Below, piece after piece: positions 19,201 through 31,117 of a stretch of 64,000 bases of DNA (its first letter is position 1; each line of letters opens with the position of its first letter). The stretch is taken from NCBI GenBank assembly GCA_001643675.2, contig LSRY02000016.1:434001-498000 (forward strand), in the 5' to 3' direction. The notes below the pieces were generated by a model that saw nothing but the letters and a program-made list of their open reading frames with translations, was not told the DNA's origin and made no database searches. The stretch comes from Monocercomonoides exilis. Its lineage: Eukaryota > Preaxostyla > Oxymonadida > Polymastigidae. The position numbers and the translations under genes are program-made.

Positions 19201-21193
19201 ATGGATCCTTTGGTTTATGGAGAAATCATTTCTCAACTTAAAAGGGATGGATTAACTTCTATAGCCAACCAATTAAGTGAGATTGCAATGGTACCAGAGC
19301 CAAAAGCAAGTGATCATATTGATCTTGGTTCATGCTTGCTTTCTACGTTTGCTGGAGGTTTGTGGATGATATCAATTTTATATCAATAAATAAATTTATA
19401 AACTATGTAATTTATGTCATTTTGAAACGAATATTATAATATTTAGAGGATGAAATGGAAAAACAAACAAAAAACAAACTTGAATATCCATTAGTGACAA
19501 AAAATTCCGTGAAATCTCATCCAACTTTTAACACTCATTATCTTATTAAGCACAAAGGACCTGTATCAGCACTAACTCTTTCTGGGAATGGTGCATTTCT
19601 TGCAACTGGATCTCAGGTATTGCATTCATTTTTCATTCAACAATACAAATTTGAAAATTAAAATCTTTATCGCTTCAGGACATGTGCATAAAGCTTTTAT
19701 CTGTTCCCAATTTGAGAAAGCCTCCTGGCTTTGTCTTTACAAATCCGTTATCTTCTGTTGGTACTCAAGATGAAGCTGAAGAATACGATCGTGCTGTGGA
19801 GCGAAGTAGATTTCATTCTTCAATGCTAAAGCCGAGCATTAAAACTTTTTATGATCATTCTGGTGATATCACTAGCCTCACATTTCATCCTTATCACCCT
19901 TATCTTGCAAGTGGATCTTCTGACAAAACAATAAGAATATTCGATCTGACCAAGGTTAACACTCAAAAACCTTGCACATCCACTATATTGGTTTGAAAAG
20001 CTTTTAAGGAAATTGGCTTTAATGCTTGTTTTTTTTTCCCCCAAAATATGTCTATTTTTGTTGTGAATGCACTTTTCAATGTTCATTTTTGAACTTTAAA
20101 TATTATTGATCAAAGGATGAATTGCCAATCAGGTCTTTATCTTTTCACCCAGGCGGAACGTATTTGTTAGGTTTGTTTATTTTCAATATGGCACTGCGAT
20201 TTAATTATTTAACCGAATTTTCATTCATTTCTGTATTCTTCTTCATTGAATTTTTTTTTATTCGAAAATGTAATTAAATGGGCAATTATTAATGGCATGC
20301 AGTTGGCACTGATCATCCAGTTCTCCGCTTATATGACGTCAACACAGCAACCATTCTTTGCTCTTCTTCGCTGAAAGATCAGCACACAGCGCCCATCAAA
20401 AATGCAGTGTTCTCACCAACTTCGCGCAGCTATGCTTCCACTTCAACAAATGGAGACATCAAAATCTGGGACACAGCTACAAACAGAGCAGTCGTCACGA
20501 TGATTGACGTGTTTGGAGGCGAACAGGTATTTTTTGGGGAGGGGGAGTGAATATGATGAAATGATAAGAGAGGATTAGAGAGAGATATATTGATTTATAT
20601 TTATATTTATTGTTATTATTATTAGAAGTGTTAGAAAATGATACATATGTTCAATTGATTTTGTTATTTCTTCTGCATTGAATAACAATATTTCTTTTTT
20701 ATATCCTCTTCAGATATCTTCATTGAGCTATTCACAGAATGGGATGTATTTGCTCACATCTCCGTCTTCCATGAAATACGAAGCGCAGCTGTGGGACATT
20801 CGCTACCTGAGGTCTTTACTGCCTGTTGTCTCCTATCAAAATCACCCATCTCACAAATCAATCTCTCTAACAGCACAATCTTCTTCTTCCTCTTCCTCTT
20901 CTTCGTCTTCATCTTCCTCTTCTCTTTCACATCAGTACATCGGCGCTCCTCCGCTTGTCTGCTTCAACCACGACGAGAGCCTTGTCTTCGGCTCTTGCTC
21001 TCAGCTTGCGAGTGCTGGCTTCCCTTCAAAGGGACCGACTGTCCGGATGTGGAGCTCCCGAACAGGAGAGCTGCTAAACCAGATGGAAACAGGACACAAC
21101 AACGAAATAACTGCGCTGGTTGCTTCGCCTTCGGAAGAGTGCTTGCTCACTGGGAGCGCTGATACTTTTACCAGAGTGTGGTTTGCTGCTTAG
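19201..21193 (+). CDS. CSTF1: Cleavage stimulation factor subunit 1 (CstF-50), WD40 protein
   Basis: Component of the mRNA 3'-end cleavage and polyadenylation machinery. Six exons (19201-19357, 19447-19616, 19679-19954, 20116-20170, 20303-20526, 20714-21193) join in frame to 453 residues, near the 431 of human CSTF1. The N-terminus MDPLVYGEIISQLKRDGLTS matches the CstF-50 homodimerisation domain. WD40 repeats follow with HSGDITSLTFHPYHPYLASG, DKTIRIFD, FHPGGTYLLVGTDHPVLRLY, GDIKIWD, LWDIR and GSADTFTRVW. A 16-residue poly-Ser insertion in the last exon (about 20880-20930) lies between two blades and echoes the Ser tracts of other genes here. Phase agreement at all five introns supports the model. 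Confidence 0.92.
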
Positions 21194-22025
21194 AAGAAAA
21201 GGCAACGAACAATCCACTTCTTGACTTGTTTGATATTTTGCTTATTTTTTTCAAATTTTTTAAGTCAATTCACTTTGTTTTTCACTTCGCATTTCGAGTA
21301 ATAATGAATTTGGAAATTGAACTTTTGTTCATAATTTAATCTTTTGATAACATATATTTTGTAAGAATACCTGTTATCAAAAATCTGTTTCAAAGTTGGT
21401 AGTAATTTTTTGTGATTGTTTCTGTATTATTTTCATCACATCTTTAGTATTTTGTTTGAAAATTCTTCTTAAATAATATGCAGCAGCAAATCTGAGTATC
21501 AGATGAACATTCATTAACAACTTTTTCATAAATTGTTGGAAATAATAACGTCAACTGTTATGTTTATGTTGAGAACAAATGGAAGATTTAAAAAAATGAA
21601 ATGAGAGACTTACAAAGAGTTGATAAAAAAGTTAACAAATAAAATGTTGAAAAATCTTCTTATTTTTCTGAGTTCAAACTTTATAAAAATGAGTTGGAGT
21701 TAAACCCTTAATCAAAGAATTAAAATGTTAACACAAAAACCAAATTTTAGTTTTTCAACAAAACGTGCCTTTTATGTTTGAAAAGACATTGTGTTATTAT
21801 TCTGGGTTGGATCAATTTTTTCGATTATTATAATAAAACAAAGAAATACTTTTGAAATAGCTTATCACAGATTTTTATAAACAAAAAAAAAAATTTTTTT
21901 TTCCATAGTATGATATTCGTTTTCAAAAGAAATACATAAAACACTCGTGTTTCTCAATAAAAACATTTGCTTTTGTTGTTGTGCAACGATTGTTTATTTG
22001 TATTTTATTGATGTTTTTGAAATAA
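21194..22025. other. Intergenic, AT-rich, upstream of the P4-ATPase
   Basis: No gene, RNA or repeat family recognised. It contains a poly-A/poly-T junction near 21884-21902 and should hold the flippase promoter. Confidence 0.55.
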
Positions 22026-25000
22026 ATGATAACTTTTCTAATGGATCAAACTTCCCATCAGATGTCGAAAAATATTCAGGATGCCTCTCCTTTTAGGGAG
22101 ATTCTAATTGGAGAGCCCCAAGTATTTCCTTTTAAAAACAACTTTGTCAGTACAACAAAATACAGTCCGCTGACTTTTGTCCCAATGAACCTTTTTGGAC
22201 AATTTAGAAGAGTTGCCAATGTTTACTTTTTGCTCATCGCTATTCTTCAATTAATACCTGGACTATCAACATTGAATCCAGTAACTTCTATCCTTCCATT
22301 AGTTTTTGTTATCGTTGTTACAATGATAAAAGATCTTCTTGAGGATTTGAGACGTCATTCAAGTGATTGTAAAGCCAACAGCAAGATGTCTTTGGTCTGG
22401 CAAGGTGAAGAATTTGTGCAAACTCAATGGAAAGATATCCGAGTTGGAGACTTTGTAAAAGTTGAATGTGATGATCTTGTTCCTGCTGATATTGTTATTC
22501 TTTATTCTCCACTTGATAATGGTGCGTGCAACATTGAAACAACAAATCTTGATGGTGAAACAAATTTAAAAACAAAACAGGCGATTCAAGTTAATGGCAC
22601 CGGTTTAGATTTAGAGCAGGGACCAAAAGGATTGAAAGGGAAAATGTTGTGTGATCATCCAAATCCTCATTTATATGTATTTGGAGGATCACTTTCGCTT
22701 GATGGAACTAATAACATCCCAATAGATAACTCAAATGTGATTTTAAGATCATGTTCTTTGCGAAACACTGCATTTGTCATTGGTTTTGTTGTTTACACGG
22801 GCCATGAAACAAAAATCATGAAGAATTCAGGCAAATCTCCAATAAAGCAAACAAAACTAGAAAAATTGTTGAACGTGTTTGTTTACATAGCATTTGCATT
22901 TCAAATTTTGTTCTGTTTATTTTGTGCAATTATGTGCGGGATATTTTATTTGCGAGTCAAAGATCATTGGTACTTGAAAGCAGCGGAAGAAAACGCAGGA
23001 GCAAAAGGTGCAATTTCGTTTCTAACACACATCATTCTTTACAACACACTCATTCCAATCTCACTTTACGTAACATTGGAAGTTGTGAAGTTGGGTCAAG
23101 TTTTATTTATCAACAACGATCGGCGCATGTATGATCCTAAGAGTGATACGAGGGCAAATGCAAGGACTTCAAACCTTAACGAATCGCTTGGGATGATTGA
23201 ATATGTCTTCTCGGATAAAACAGGGACACTTACTCAAAATGTGATGGAGTTTTTCAAGTGCTCAATTGGAGGAAAGATGTACGGGAAAGGGATTTCAGAG
23301 ATTAAAGCAGCTGAAATGCGGAGAAATGGGATAAAAGACGCAAAGCCAACAGGAAGAGGCTTTGAAGACGATTCACTGATGGCGATTTTGAACAAGGAGG
23401 ACAGTGGAAGAAGTGAAGGCCTCAGCAGCAACGCGAATCAGGATGGAGAGAAAGGGAAAGGAAATATTTCTGAGCGCGATAAAGACCGCAACAATATCAT
23501 CAGCTTTTTCACAAATCTGTCTGTATGTCATACGTGCCTTGCTGAAATACCCAAAGGAAAAAGGCCAGCTGGGTCTGGAACTCCGACTTCTGAAGAAATA
23601 ATTATGTATCCTGGGAAACTTGTTTATAAGGCAGCTTCGCCTGATGAAGGAGCACTTGTTGATGCGGCTGCAAATATTGGGTTTGAATTCAGAGGATGCG
23701 AAAAGCGGAATTATGTTGTGCGAATGAAGGCAGATGCAGCGATGGAGCTGTATAAAGGAGGGACTACTCCTCTTCCAACACCAGACGAAAATGGGAAGGT
23801 GGATGTGCGGATCGAAGTGCTGTATGTGCTCGAGTTCAACTCAGACAGGAAAAGAAATTCAGAAATTGTCCGTCTTCCCAACGGGAAGGTTCGCGTCTAC
23901 TCAAAAGGTGCTGATGCGACGATGATTCCTTTGCTTTCTAAAGAAAAGACAGATGATGCAGTCCTCCAAGCAACGCTTGATCACATGCGTGAATACGCTT
24001 CTGAAGGGTTGAGGACCCTTGTGTTGGCTAAAAGAGATATTGAATCTGAAGAAGAGTTTGAAAAGTGGGAGAAGAAATATCAAGAAGCATTAAACTCGAT
24101 CGAAGATAGACAGAAACGTGTTGATGAGGTTGCTGCGGAAATTGAAATCGATCTGGAACTGATTGGTGCAACAGCCATTGAAGATAAACTGCAAGAAGGT
24201 GTGCCAGATTGCATTGAAGTGTTGAGGAAAGCTGGAATCAAAGTGTGGGTGCTGACGGGAGACAAGCAGGAAACAGCCATCAACATTGGCTTTGCTTGCA
24301 AGCTGCTGACGCAAGAAATGCAGATGATGGTTATTTCTGGAAAGGATACTCAACTCATCAAGAAGCAGATAAACGAGCTGGCACATGTGTTTGCCACAAT
24401 CCCAGCATCGCATTTTATGAACTATGCATTGGTGATAGAAGGATCTGCACTAACATATTGCTTATCTGATGAAGTGATTTCAGAGACTCTTTCTGTTTGC
24501 ATGAAGTGTGGTGTGGTGATCTGCTGCAGAGTGTCTCCGAAGCAGAAGGCGGATGTTGTGGGTGCCATTCGTGACAACAGTGATTCCACAACACTTTCCA
24601 TCGGTGATGGTGCAAATGATGTACCAATGATCCAAAGGGCACATGTTGGAGTTGGTATCAGCGGAAATGAAGGTATGCAGGCTGTGATGTCATCAGACTA
24701 CTCCTTTGCTCAGTTCCGCTTCCTCCAGCGTCTTCTTTTAGTGCATGGCAGAATGAGCTACAAGCGCCTTTCGATGGTTGTTTTGTATTCATTCTACAAA
24801 AACTTCGCATTTACACTCACCATGTTCTGGAACGATTGGTTCAATGGCTTCTCTGGTCAGTCACAATACGAATCATGGTTCATTTCTTTCTTCAACCTTA
24901 TTTTTACTGTTGCTCCGATTGTTGTCTATGGTCTTGGTGATGCAGAACTTCGACCAAACAGAATGGCGAAACTTCCAGCAACTTATGCGCTTGGAAGGTT

Positions 25001-25994
25001 GGGAAGAGAAGCAACGCCTGCCACGTTTGTGCGCTGGATTCTTGACGGGCTTTGGTGCTCTTTTGTGAACTTCTATGTTGGCATGTTCATGTTTGAGACG
25101 CTCATTCAGTCTGACGGAAAAGCAGAGGATATCTGGTTCATGGGGAATGCCATCATAACTGCAACAATTATTACTGTCACGGTTCGATTGTTTTTGGAGT
25201 TCAACTTAGTCACATGGATCCACTGGCTCATTGTGATTTTGTCTGTCCTATCCTGGTTTTTGGTGGCGATTATATTCAATGCTGGTCTGCAGCCGAGTCT
25301 TACTGGATCGTTCTGGCGGAATTTCATGTCTCTCACGTATTGGATGTACATCATTGTGTCACCGATTATCTGCCTAATTCCGCCATATGCAATCAGATGG
25401 ATTAAAAGGCAGTTTAAGCCATCTGTTGATAATGTGATACGTGAAAGAGAGCTGATAACTCGGCAGAGCATTATGAACAAGATGAAGCGTCTGCAGAATG
25501 CCAAAGGCATCAAACAACCAGCAGGACTGGAAGACTCACTGAATGTTCCGCTCACAAAGAGGCTAGGAGGAGAGGAGGACGACTGGGAGATCGACGATAT
25601 TGAAACAGAGTTTATGAAAGATGTTGGCTTTAACATTGCTGAATCTGCTGCTCCAGAGCCATTTAATTCTTCTTCATTAGAAGAAGAAAACAGAACAAAC
25701 GAGAATCAAACAAAAGATTCGTCTTCTTCATCGTCATCTTCGTCTTCTGCAAAATCTTCAGCTGAAACTTCAGCTTCATCAGCACTTTCGATGCAGCCTT
25801 ATGAGAACCGCTCGCGTTTGAGTCGCCGAATGACGCTGAGAACAGGATATGCATACACATTTACTGAGGACTTGATCAATACAGAAGAAAAATATGCTGC
25901 CAGAGCCAAAATGAATGAATCTACATATTCTGCATCAGCTTCAGCTTCATCTTCATCTTCATCGTCTTCGTCTTCAAATTATCTATCTGCTTGA
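22026..25994 (+). CDS. P4-type ATPase, phospholipid flippase
   Basis: Moves aminophospholipids from the outer to the cytosolic leaflet at the expense of ATP. The protein is 1,322 residues from a single exon; M6 (MDQTSH) is an alternative start. The N-terminus has the P4 signature FPFKNNFVSTTKYSPLTF and FRRVANVYFLLIA. The dephosphorylation loop DGETNLK lies near residue 175. TM4 holds PISLYVTLE near 345. The phosphorylation motif FSDKTGTLTQN lies near 395, TGDKQETAINIG near 744 and the hinge GDGANDVPMI near 860. About ten membrane helices and the C-terminal block fit the family. The last 120 residues are Ser-rich and end in poly-Ser. No separate CDC50-type beta subunit is seen in the window. 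Assignment to class is firm; lipid specificity is unknown. Confidence 0.95.
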   Translation: MITFLMDQTSHQMSKNIQDASPFREILIGEPQVFPFKNNFVSTTKYSPLTFVPMNLFGQFRRVANVYFLLIAILQLIPGLSTLNPVTSILPLVFVIVVTMIKDLLEDLRRHSSDCKANSKMSLVWQGEEFVQTQWKDIRVGDFVKVECDDLVPADIVILYSPLDNGACNIETTNLDGETNLKTKQAIQVNGTGLDLEQGPKGLKGKMLCDHPNPHLYVFGGSLSLDGTNNIPIDNSNVILRSCSLRNTAFVIGFVVYTGHETKIMKNSGKSPIKQTKLEKLLNVFVYIAFAFQILFCLFCAIMCGIFYLRVKDHWYLKAAEENAGAKGAISFLTHIILYNTLIPISLYVTLEVVKLGQVLFINNDRRMYDPKSDTRANARTSNLNESLGMIEYVFSDKTGTLTQNVMEFFKCSIGGKMYGKGISEIKAAEMRRNGIKDAKPTGRGFEDDSLMAILNKEDSGRSEGLSSNANQDGEKGKGNISERDKDRNNIISFFTNLSVCHTCLAEIPKGKRPAGSGTPTSEEIIMYPGKLVYKAASPDEGALVDAAANIGFEFRGCEKRNYVVRMKADAAMELYKGGTTPLPTPDENGKVDVRIEVLYVLEFNSDRKRNSEIVRLPNGKVRVYSKGADATMIPLLSKEKTDDAVLQATLDHMREYASEGLRTLVLAKRDIESEEEFEKWEKKYQEALNSIEDRQKRVDEVAAEIEIDLELIGATAIEDKLQEGVPDCIEVLRKAGIKVWVLTGDKQETAINIGFACKLLTQEMQMMVISGKDTQLIKKQINELAHVFATIPASHFMNYALVIEGSALTYCLSDEVISETLSVCMKCGVVICCRVSPKQKADVVGAIRDNSDSTTLSIGDGANDVPMIQRAHVGVGISGNEGMQAVMSSDYSFAQFRFLQRLLLVHGRMSYKRLSMVVLYSFYKNFAFTLTMFWNDWFNGFSGQSQYESWFISFFNLIFTVAPIVVYGLGDAELRPNRMAKLPATYALGRLGREATPATFVRWILDGLWCSFVNFYVGMFMFETLIQSDGKAEDIWFMGNAIITATIITVTVRLFLEFNLVTWIHWLIVILSVLSWFLVAIIFNAGLQPSLTGSFWRNFMSLTYWMYIIVSPIICLIPPYAIRWIKRQFKPSVDNVIRERELITRQSIMNKMKRLQNAKGIKQPAGLEDSLNVPLTKRLGGEEDDWEIDDIETEFMKDVGFNIAESAAPEPFNSSSLEEENRTNENQTKDSSSSSSSSSSAKSSAETSASSALSMQPYENRSRLSRRMTLRTGYAYTFTEDLINTEEKYAARAKMNESTYSASASASSSSSSSSSSNYLSA

Positions 25995-26699
25995 ATTGCA
26001 CAGTGTTCAATTTGTGATATCTGGTTTGAGACCCTTACGTTTTATGTTTCATTTTGAGATTGTTTCTTTCTGTTTTTATCATTTTTCATATGTTTTATTT
26101 AAAGGTTTTTATCGACAAGCTTTATTTCAAAAAGGAATTAATTCTTTTTTGTGCTACTTCCTCTCTTTATCTTTTATCTTTTATTCTTCTTTCCTTTGTT
26201 TTTGCGTTTGTTTTTTGCATCGATTCTCATCACATAATTTGTTGAATTTTATTATATCAAGAAACATTGAAAGAATTTCAACACTAAAGGAGGACGATCG
26301 CATCATGTCATAGTGTGTTTTCTCCTCACATCAATCAAATCATTTGTGTTGCTGCTTTCTTGATTCGTGTTTCATCTGTATTTTTTTATATACAATATTA
26401 TCTTTTTCTGTATCTTAATATTTATCAACAAATTAGAAATGTTATCAGTTTTGACTTTTCGTATCGCATAATTTTTGGTTGATTTAAAATATCCATTCAA
26501 TGTGTAAATTGAACAGCCAACAAAATAATATCAAATTTTTGAAAAACAACAAAAAATTCTTTAAATAAATTTTTGAAATAGTTTATTGCAATTTTCATTG
26601 TGAAACAGAAAAATGGAAAAAAATTCTGGTTCAATAATACTCATCAAAGCAGAAATTTTTAAAGATAAAAATACTAAAACTCTCCTCTAGTGGTGAAAT
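25995..26699. other. Intergenic, 3' flank of the flippase
   Basis: T-rich non-coding DNA with no recognised gene. It probably holds the flippase 3' UTR and runs into the inverted-repeat element that begins near 26.7 kb. Confidence 0.5.
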
Positions 26700-28022
26700 A
26701 GTGAAAATGCATTATTTTTTTTTTAAAAACAGCTCATTGTCATTTCATTTTACAAAAAAAAACCAAATTGAGATTGAAAAGATTTTTCAGAAATGGGACG
26801 ATATTTTTTGCTTTTTGAATTTTGTTCCATTTAACTCAAACACGTATTTTTCTCTATTTGGGGGGGGGGGGATTTTTTGTTAACGGGAATGTTAGACTTT
26901 TCATGATAAGGTTGAAAAAAAGTTTGGAACAAATTGTTGTTTTTTTCATAAATGCAAAAATTCTTCCCCAAATAAACAACAATTTCTTGAACATGAATCA
27001 AATATGATCAAAACAATAGTTTGTGAAACAAAAAGGTGTGAAATATTTATTTTTATTAAACAATAGAGTCAAATATAAATTTCCTTTCTTTCACATTTTT
27101 AAAAAGGATTCAAAAGTCAATAAAATAAATTTTTTTTTGTGATTATTTATGAAATGGGGAAATTTTTTTGCATTTCTGAAAAAAAACAACAATTTGTTCC
27201 AATTTTTTTTTTATTTTTCTGTGACATGACAAGAGAAAATTGAAAAAATGACAAAATGACAGACAAGATATTTATGAATTGTCAATAATGGTAATTTTTT
27301 ACGATTCCACAATTTTCAATAACAAAAACAATTAATTTGAAAATACATATGCAATAATTCTTATTATTTTGAAAAAATGAAATTTAAAATAAAGGAAATT
27401 AAGTTCCCTACTTTTTTTTTATTGGAAATGTCAGTTGAAAAAATATTTTGTCACAATTTGTCATTGACTGTCACTGACCGTCACTGACAAATGGGAAAAA
27501 ACAACAAGATATAACAAATGTTATCAACAAAAATTATTGCAAATTGCTATGAAAAGTTTATTAAGAAGCTTTCCCAATTGTTTATTTTTTATTTTTTATT
27601 TTTTATTTTTCATATATTTTTTTAATTATTTTTTATTTTGTATTGTTTATATTATTTTATTTATTTTTTTATTTTTTTATTTTTTTTATTTTTTTTTTTA
27701 TTTTTATTTTTATTAAATTAAAATAAATATAATTTATTTTATTATATTTATTTTTTTTTTTTTTGTGACAGACGAGGCTTCAAGTGACTTGTCTGGTCAC
27801 AGAGGTATATTTTTTTTCAACTTTTTCATTGAAAGTCTTTCATTCCCGTGTTAAAAAAACATGGAAAATTTCCAAATAGAAAAAAATATTCGTTTGAGCT
27901 AAATGGAACAAAATTCATAAAGCATAAAATATCATCCCAAATCATATTTTTTACGAAAAAAATATTCAAATACAAAAATTTGCATTTTTATTAACGTCCA
28001 CTGAAATAAAATAATGCAATTT
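26700..28022. mobile_element. Fold-back (long inverted repeat) element, non-autonomous
   Basis: Two outer arms, about 26705-26925 and 27815-28018, are reverse complements with indels. For example, GAATTTTGTTCCATTTA at 26817 pairs with its complement ending near 27916. An inner pair, 26924-26973 and 27152-27210 (GGAACAAATTGTTGTTT), makes a smaller hairpin. The centre is filled by a T/A simple-sequence stretch (about 27580-27770). No open frame of note. I could not define terminal sequences or target duplications, so boundaries are approximate. A G13 run at about 26862-26874 sits in the left arm. Confidence 0.6.
27580..27770. repeat. Low-complexity TTTTTATT-rich stretch
   Basis: About 190 bp almost without G or C, built of irregular TTTTATT units, inside the fold-back element. 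It looks like simple-sequence expansion. Confidence 0.85.
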
Positions 28023-28204
28023 ATAGGCAAACTTGTTTTGAATTCATTTCAAATACTCACATTTCACATAACTGAATTTTGTTTTTCATTTATGTGGAAA
28101 ATTTCATCCAACAAAAAAAGTGATTCGTAATCAACAACACTAAAAAAATTATATTTTCAAAAGCTATCACCAAAATAGAATCGGGAAAAATACAAAACTT
28201 CATT

Positions 28205-28471
28205 CATATGTGTGATTATTTTTGAAATCATGTTTTAACATTCAAAAATTTCGGTTCGAAAATTTTCCTTGAATATCAAAAAAAAGATTATTGAAAAACG
28301 AAAAGGCTCCCAAAAGACATCTTCATCATTATTTGTGCAGAATCATTCGTCATGAAAATAACTGAAAGAAATTTATCACAAAAATGCAAAATCTCTATTC
28401 TATAATAAACAACCTATAATAAATCAACGCTCCAAAAAATTTTTATGATTTCAAAAATAATGACACATATG
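28205..28471. mobile_element. 267-bp MITE, copy 1
   Basis: Terminal inverted repeats begin CATATGTGTGATTATTTTTG at 28205 and the complement ends at 28471, with one mismatch in the first 20 bases. Just inside the left end is the sequence AAATTTCGGTTCGAAAA, shared with the second copy at 56.4 kb. No coding capacity. Confidence 0.72.
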
Positions 28472-29270
28472 TTAGTTATCCTTTTTGAAAAGAAGCAAAA
28501 ATGAAAAATTTTTTCATTTCCAAAATGAAAATTTTGATGAAATTTTTATAACAAATTAATCGACAATCACATTTTTGTTAAAAAAAAAAGTATGATTATT
28601 TGTGAAATCACATATCTTTTTATAAATTTCTATTATTGCATTGTTTTTATTGTTTCTTTGAATATTTCGTTATCAGAATCTCACAGCTTCTTAATATTAA
28701 CAAGACCAAATGAAAGAGATAAATAATTCATAAAGAAGTGCCATTTTGAAAAGTTTTCTATGTCTTGGTGTTATATTTTCTTTCATTAAACACTCTTTAT
28801 TCACTGAATTTTTTTGAAAGAAAGAGTTTGATATCAAAAACAATCATCCATATCGGAGGCAATCATTGCATGTATTTGAATGTTTTCTAATGAAATAGAG
28901 CTGATCAAAAAAAGAATTTCTCACAAATTTTATCTAAAAATGTCCAGAAAAGTGGACCTTAGCGAATTTCTAATAGAAAAGTTTTTTTCTTCATCATTTT
29001 TTTTTAAATATTTCATTAAAAAAATCTCGCTATATTTGTAATTATTCAAGTTCAGTTATGGAAGATGAAAATTCCATTGGAATCTATCATTTTTTTTTAC
29101 AACATTCTTTAAGAACAATTTCAAAATAACAATTTACATTTTTGTTTAACAAAAAATCTTTTTTTTAATTATTTATTTGTTTGAAACAACAGAAATAAGA
29201 ACTTTCAAGGATAAAAGCTCTTTCAACGTTTTTTGTTCCTCTCAAATTATCAATTTAACATTCTAATCAA

Positions 29271-29306
<36 letters not shown>

Positions 29307-29487
29307 GAAAAAGGTATTTTTCTTATTTGATTTTAAAGGTAACTCATTATTGTTTCCATCCAAAAAAATTGATAAAACATTTAAAATGTAATAAAATTAT
29401 TTTGATAATTTCTGATGAAGAATTTATCAAATGGGATCTAAAAATAAAATTATATAAAAATAAACGAGTGATAGTTTAAAAAAAAAA
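28472..29487. other. Non-coding, AT-rich, with a (GAAA)n microsatellite
   Basis: No gene recognised. A GAAA tetranucleotide run of about nine units lies at 29271-29306. A further fragment resembling the 267-bp MITE end (TATGATTATTTGTGAAATCA) occurs near 28590. The rest is downstream sequence of the elongase gene. Confidence 0.6.
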
Positions 29488-30764
29488 TTAAGACGACATC
29501 GGAACTTTAATAGGTGACATTGGATTTGGTAAAACTGCGGTCATATTAAATGCAGAATTCTCTGTTGTAGATGTCTTTAATAAATACGAATCAGCTTGAG
29601 AAGAAGCTGAATTAGATACAGAAAATCCTGATGAAGATAAATAACTGGAGCTTGGAGAAGTTAATGATAAATTATAATTATTGATTTCTTTATTAATAAC
29701 ATCGCTATTCTTTCCTTCTTCCAAAGACTTCTTTTCGTTCTCTAAATCATGAGCCTTCTTCTTATTTTTGTAAGATTGCTGATAAAAATCGTAGAATAAA
29801 TAAAAAAAGTATGCGTCGGCCACAGAATTTAAAATCATCATTAACAAGTTCCCAGATGCGTTTAATCCAAAAAACATTCTTCCAGGAATAAATATTGCAA
29901 AATAAACTATCCCAATAAAAAATTGAATTAATTGAATAATTGTTATATAGTTCCTTAGCCTCCATCTGCAAGAAACAAAAGATATATGAAATAGAAAAAA
30001 TTAATTATCATAGTTAAAAATATCAAATTATTTCTAAAAATATACCTAATTCCAAGAGTTGCACATCCATAATATAAATACATAACAACATGAACAAGTG
30101 AATTAAGAAAAGCTGGTAGCCATAATGCTCCAAAGTTTGCTGCGAACCAGCTTGTAACCATCATCAACATTCCAGAGTGGTGAAGAACGTGAAGATATGT
30201 TACGCCTTTTTGAGCTTTTCTCAATATAATAATCCAAGTATCAATCAATTCGTACCATTTAGACAGAAGATAAACATAACACCACCAGTAAATACGTCCA
30301 ACTAATGGGGTTCCTCGTTTTTGAAATAAGAATTTCATCAAACGGTTTGTTTGTTCACTTTCGGGGCAAGGACCATACATTAACTAAATTTCATAATTGA
30401 GACATTGGAAACAAAAATATAAAACACATTGAAATAAATACTTGTAAAAATTACCTCATATAATATTCCAAGAGCAGTAACCAAGCTTAACCCAGACAAA
30501 AAAAAGCTTACATGTTTAAAAAGCATAAAAAATTTGATTGCCTTGCAATGAAAACAAATGAACAAACTTATGAATGGAAGCAACTGTTTTAAGTTTTAAA
30601 GCTTGTCTTTTTTGCATATATTTTGATAATAAATTGAGTGATAACAAATATCCAACAATTGAAAATCCGATGAACCACCACTGGGTACCAAATGTACTTC
30701 CAACAATAAGATGAAAATCTTTAGTTGAATGCCAATAACTTTGTTGTGCAACGGTTTGCTCCAT
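29488..30764 (-). CDS. ELO-family very-long-chain fatty acid elongase
   Basis: ER membrane 3-ketoacyl-CoA synthase that condenses malonyl-CoA with acyl-CoA. Start MEQTVAQQSYWHS is the first ATG (30762-30764). Four exons give about 350-370 residues. The ELO signature is clear: SKWYELIDTWIIILRK, then HVLHH (the HxxHH iron-site-like motif) in YLHVLHHSGM, then NSLVHVVMYLYYG. The last exon gives TIIQLIQFF and a C-terminal Lys-rich, then Ser-rich tail. The first intron is ambiguous: donor GTTTGT gives only 26 bp, while donor GTTGCT gives 46 bp; both keep frame, joining into AIKFFMLFKHVSFFLSG. The 46-bp version is more credible beside the 43-bp introns elsewhere. Confidence 0.9.
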
Positions 30765-31117
30765 TTCAATTAAAAATTTGATCGGAACCAATAATGAAGA
30801 GTTTTGTAAATATAAAATGTTTCAAATATCATTTTTTTGGATAACATTATATTCATTCAAAAAATTTATTATCAAATGCTCCAATTCTTCGTTGATAATT
30901 TCAAAGGATTAAGAAAAAACGATAATAACATGTTATTTAAATTTTCAAGTGTTTATTTTATATAAGAAAGGAATAAATATGTCTTTTTTATATATCGTGC
31001 ATTTGATATTATTGATGGTTAATATAAACAATAATTAACCATTATTAATTACAGAGAACTTATTTTTTTTCATTTTTTTTAAGTTGAAGGAGATTTCCGA
31101 TTGCTAATCAGATCCAT
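30765..31117. promoter_or_regulatory. Divergent intergenic region between elongase and kinase
   Basis: A 353-bp AT-rich spacer separates the divergent starts of the elongase and the MAK-like kinase, so both promoters must lie here. No specific box is identified. Confidence 0.5.

Noticed and set aside
27580-27770. Centromeric or telomeric repeat.
   Set aside because: Irregular TTTTATT units without a fixed period or G-rich telomeric unit; better explained as simple-sequence expansion.
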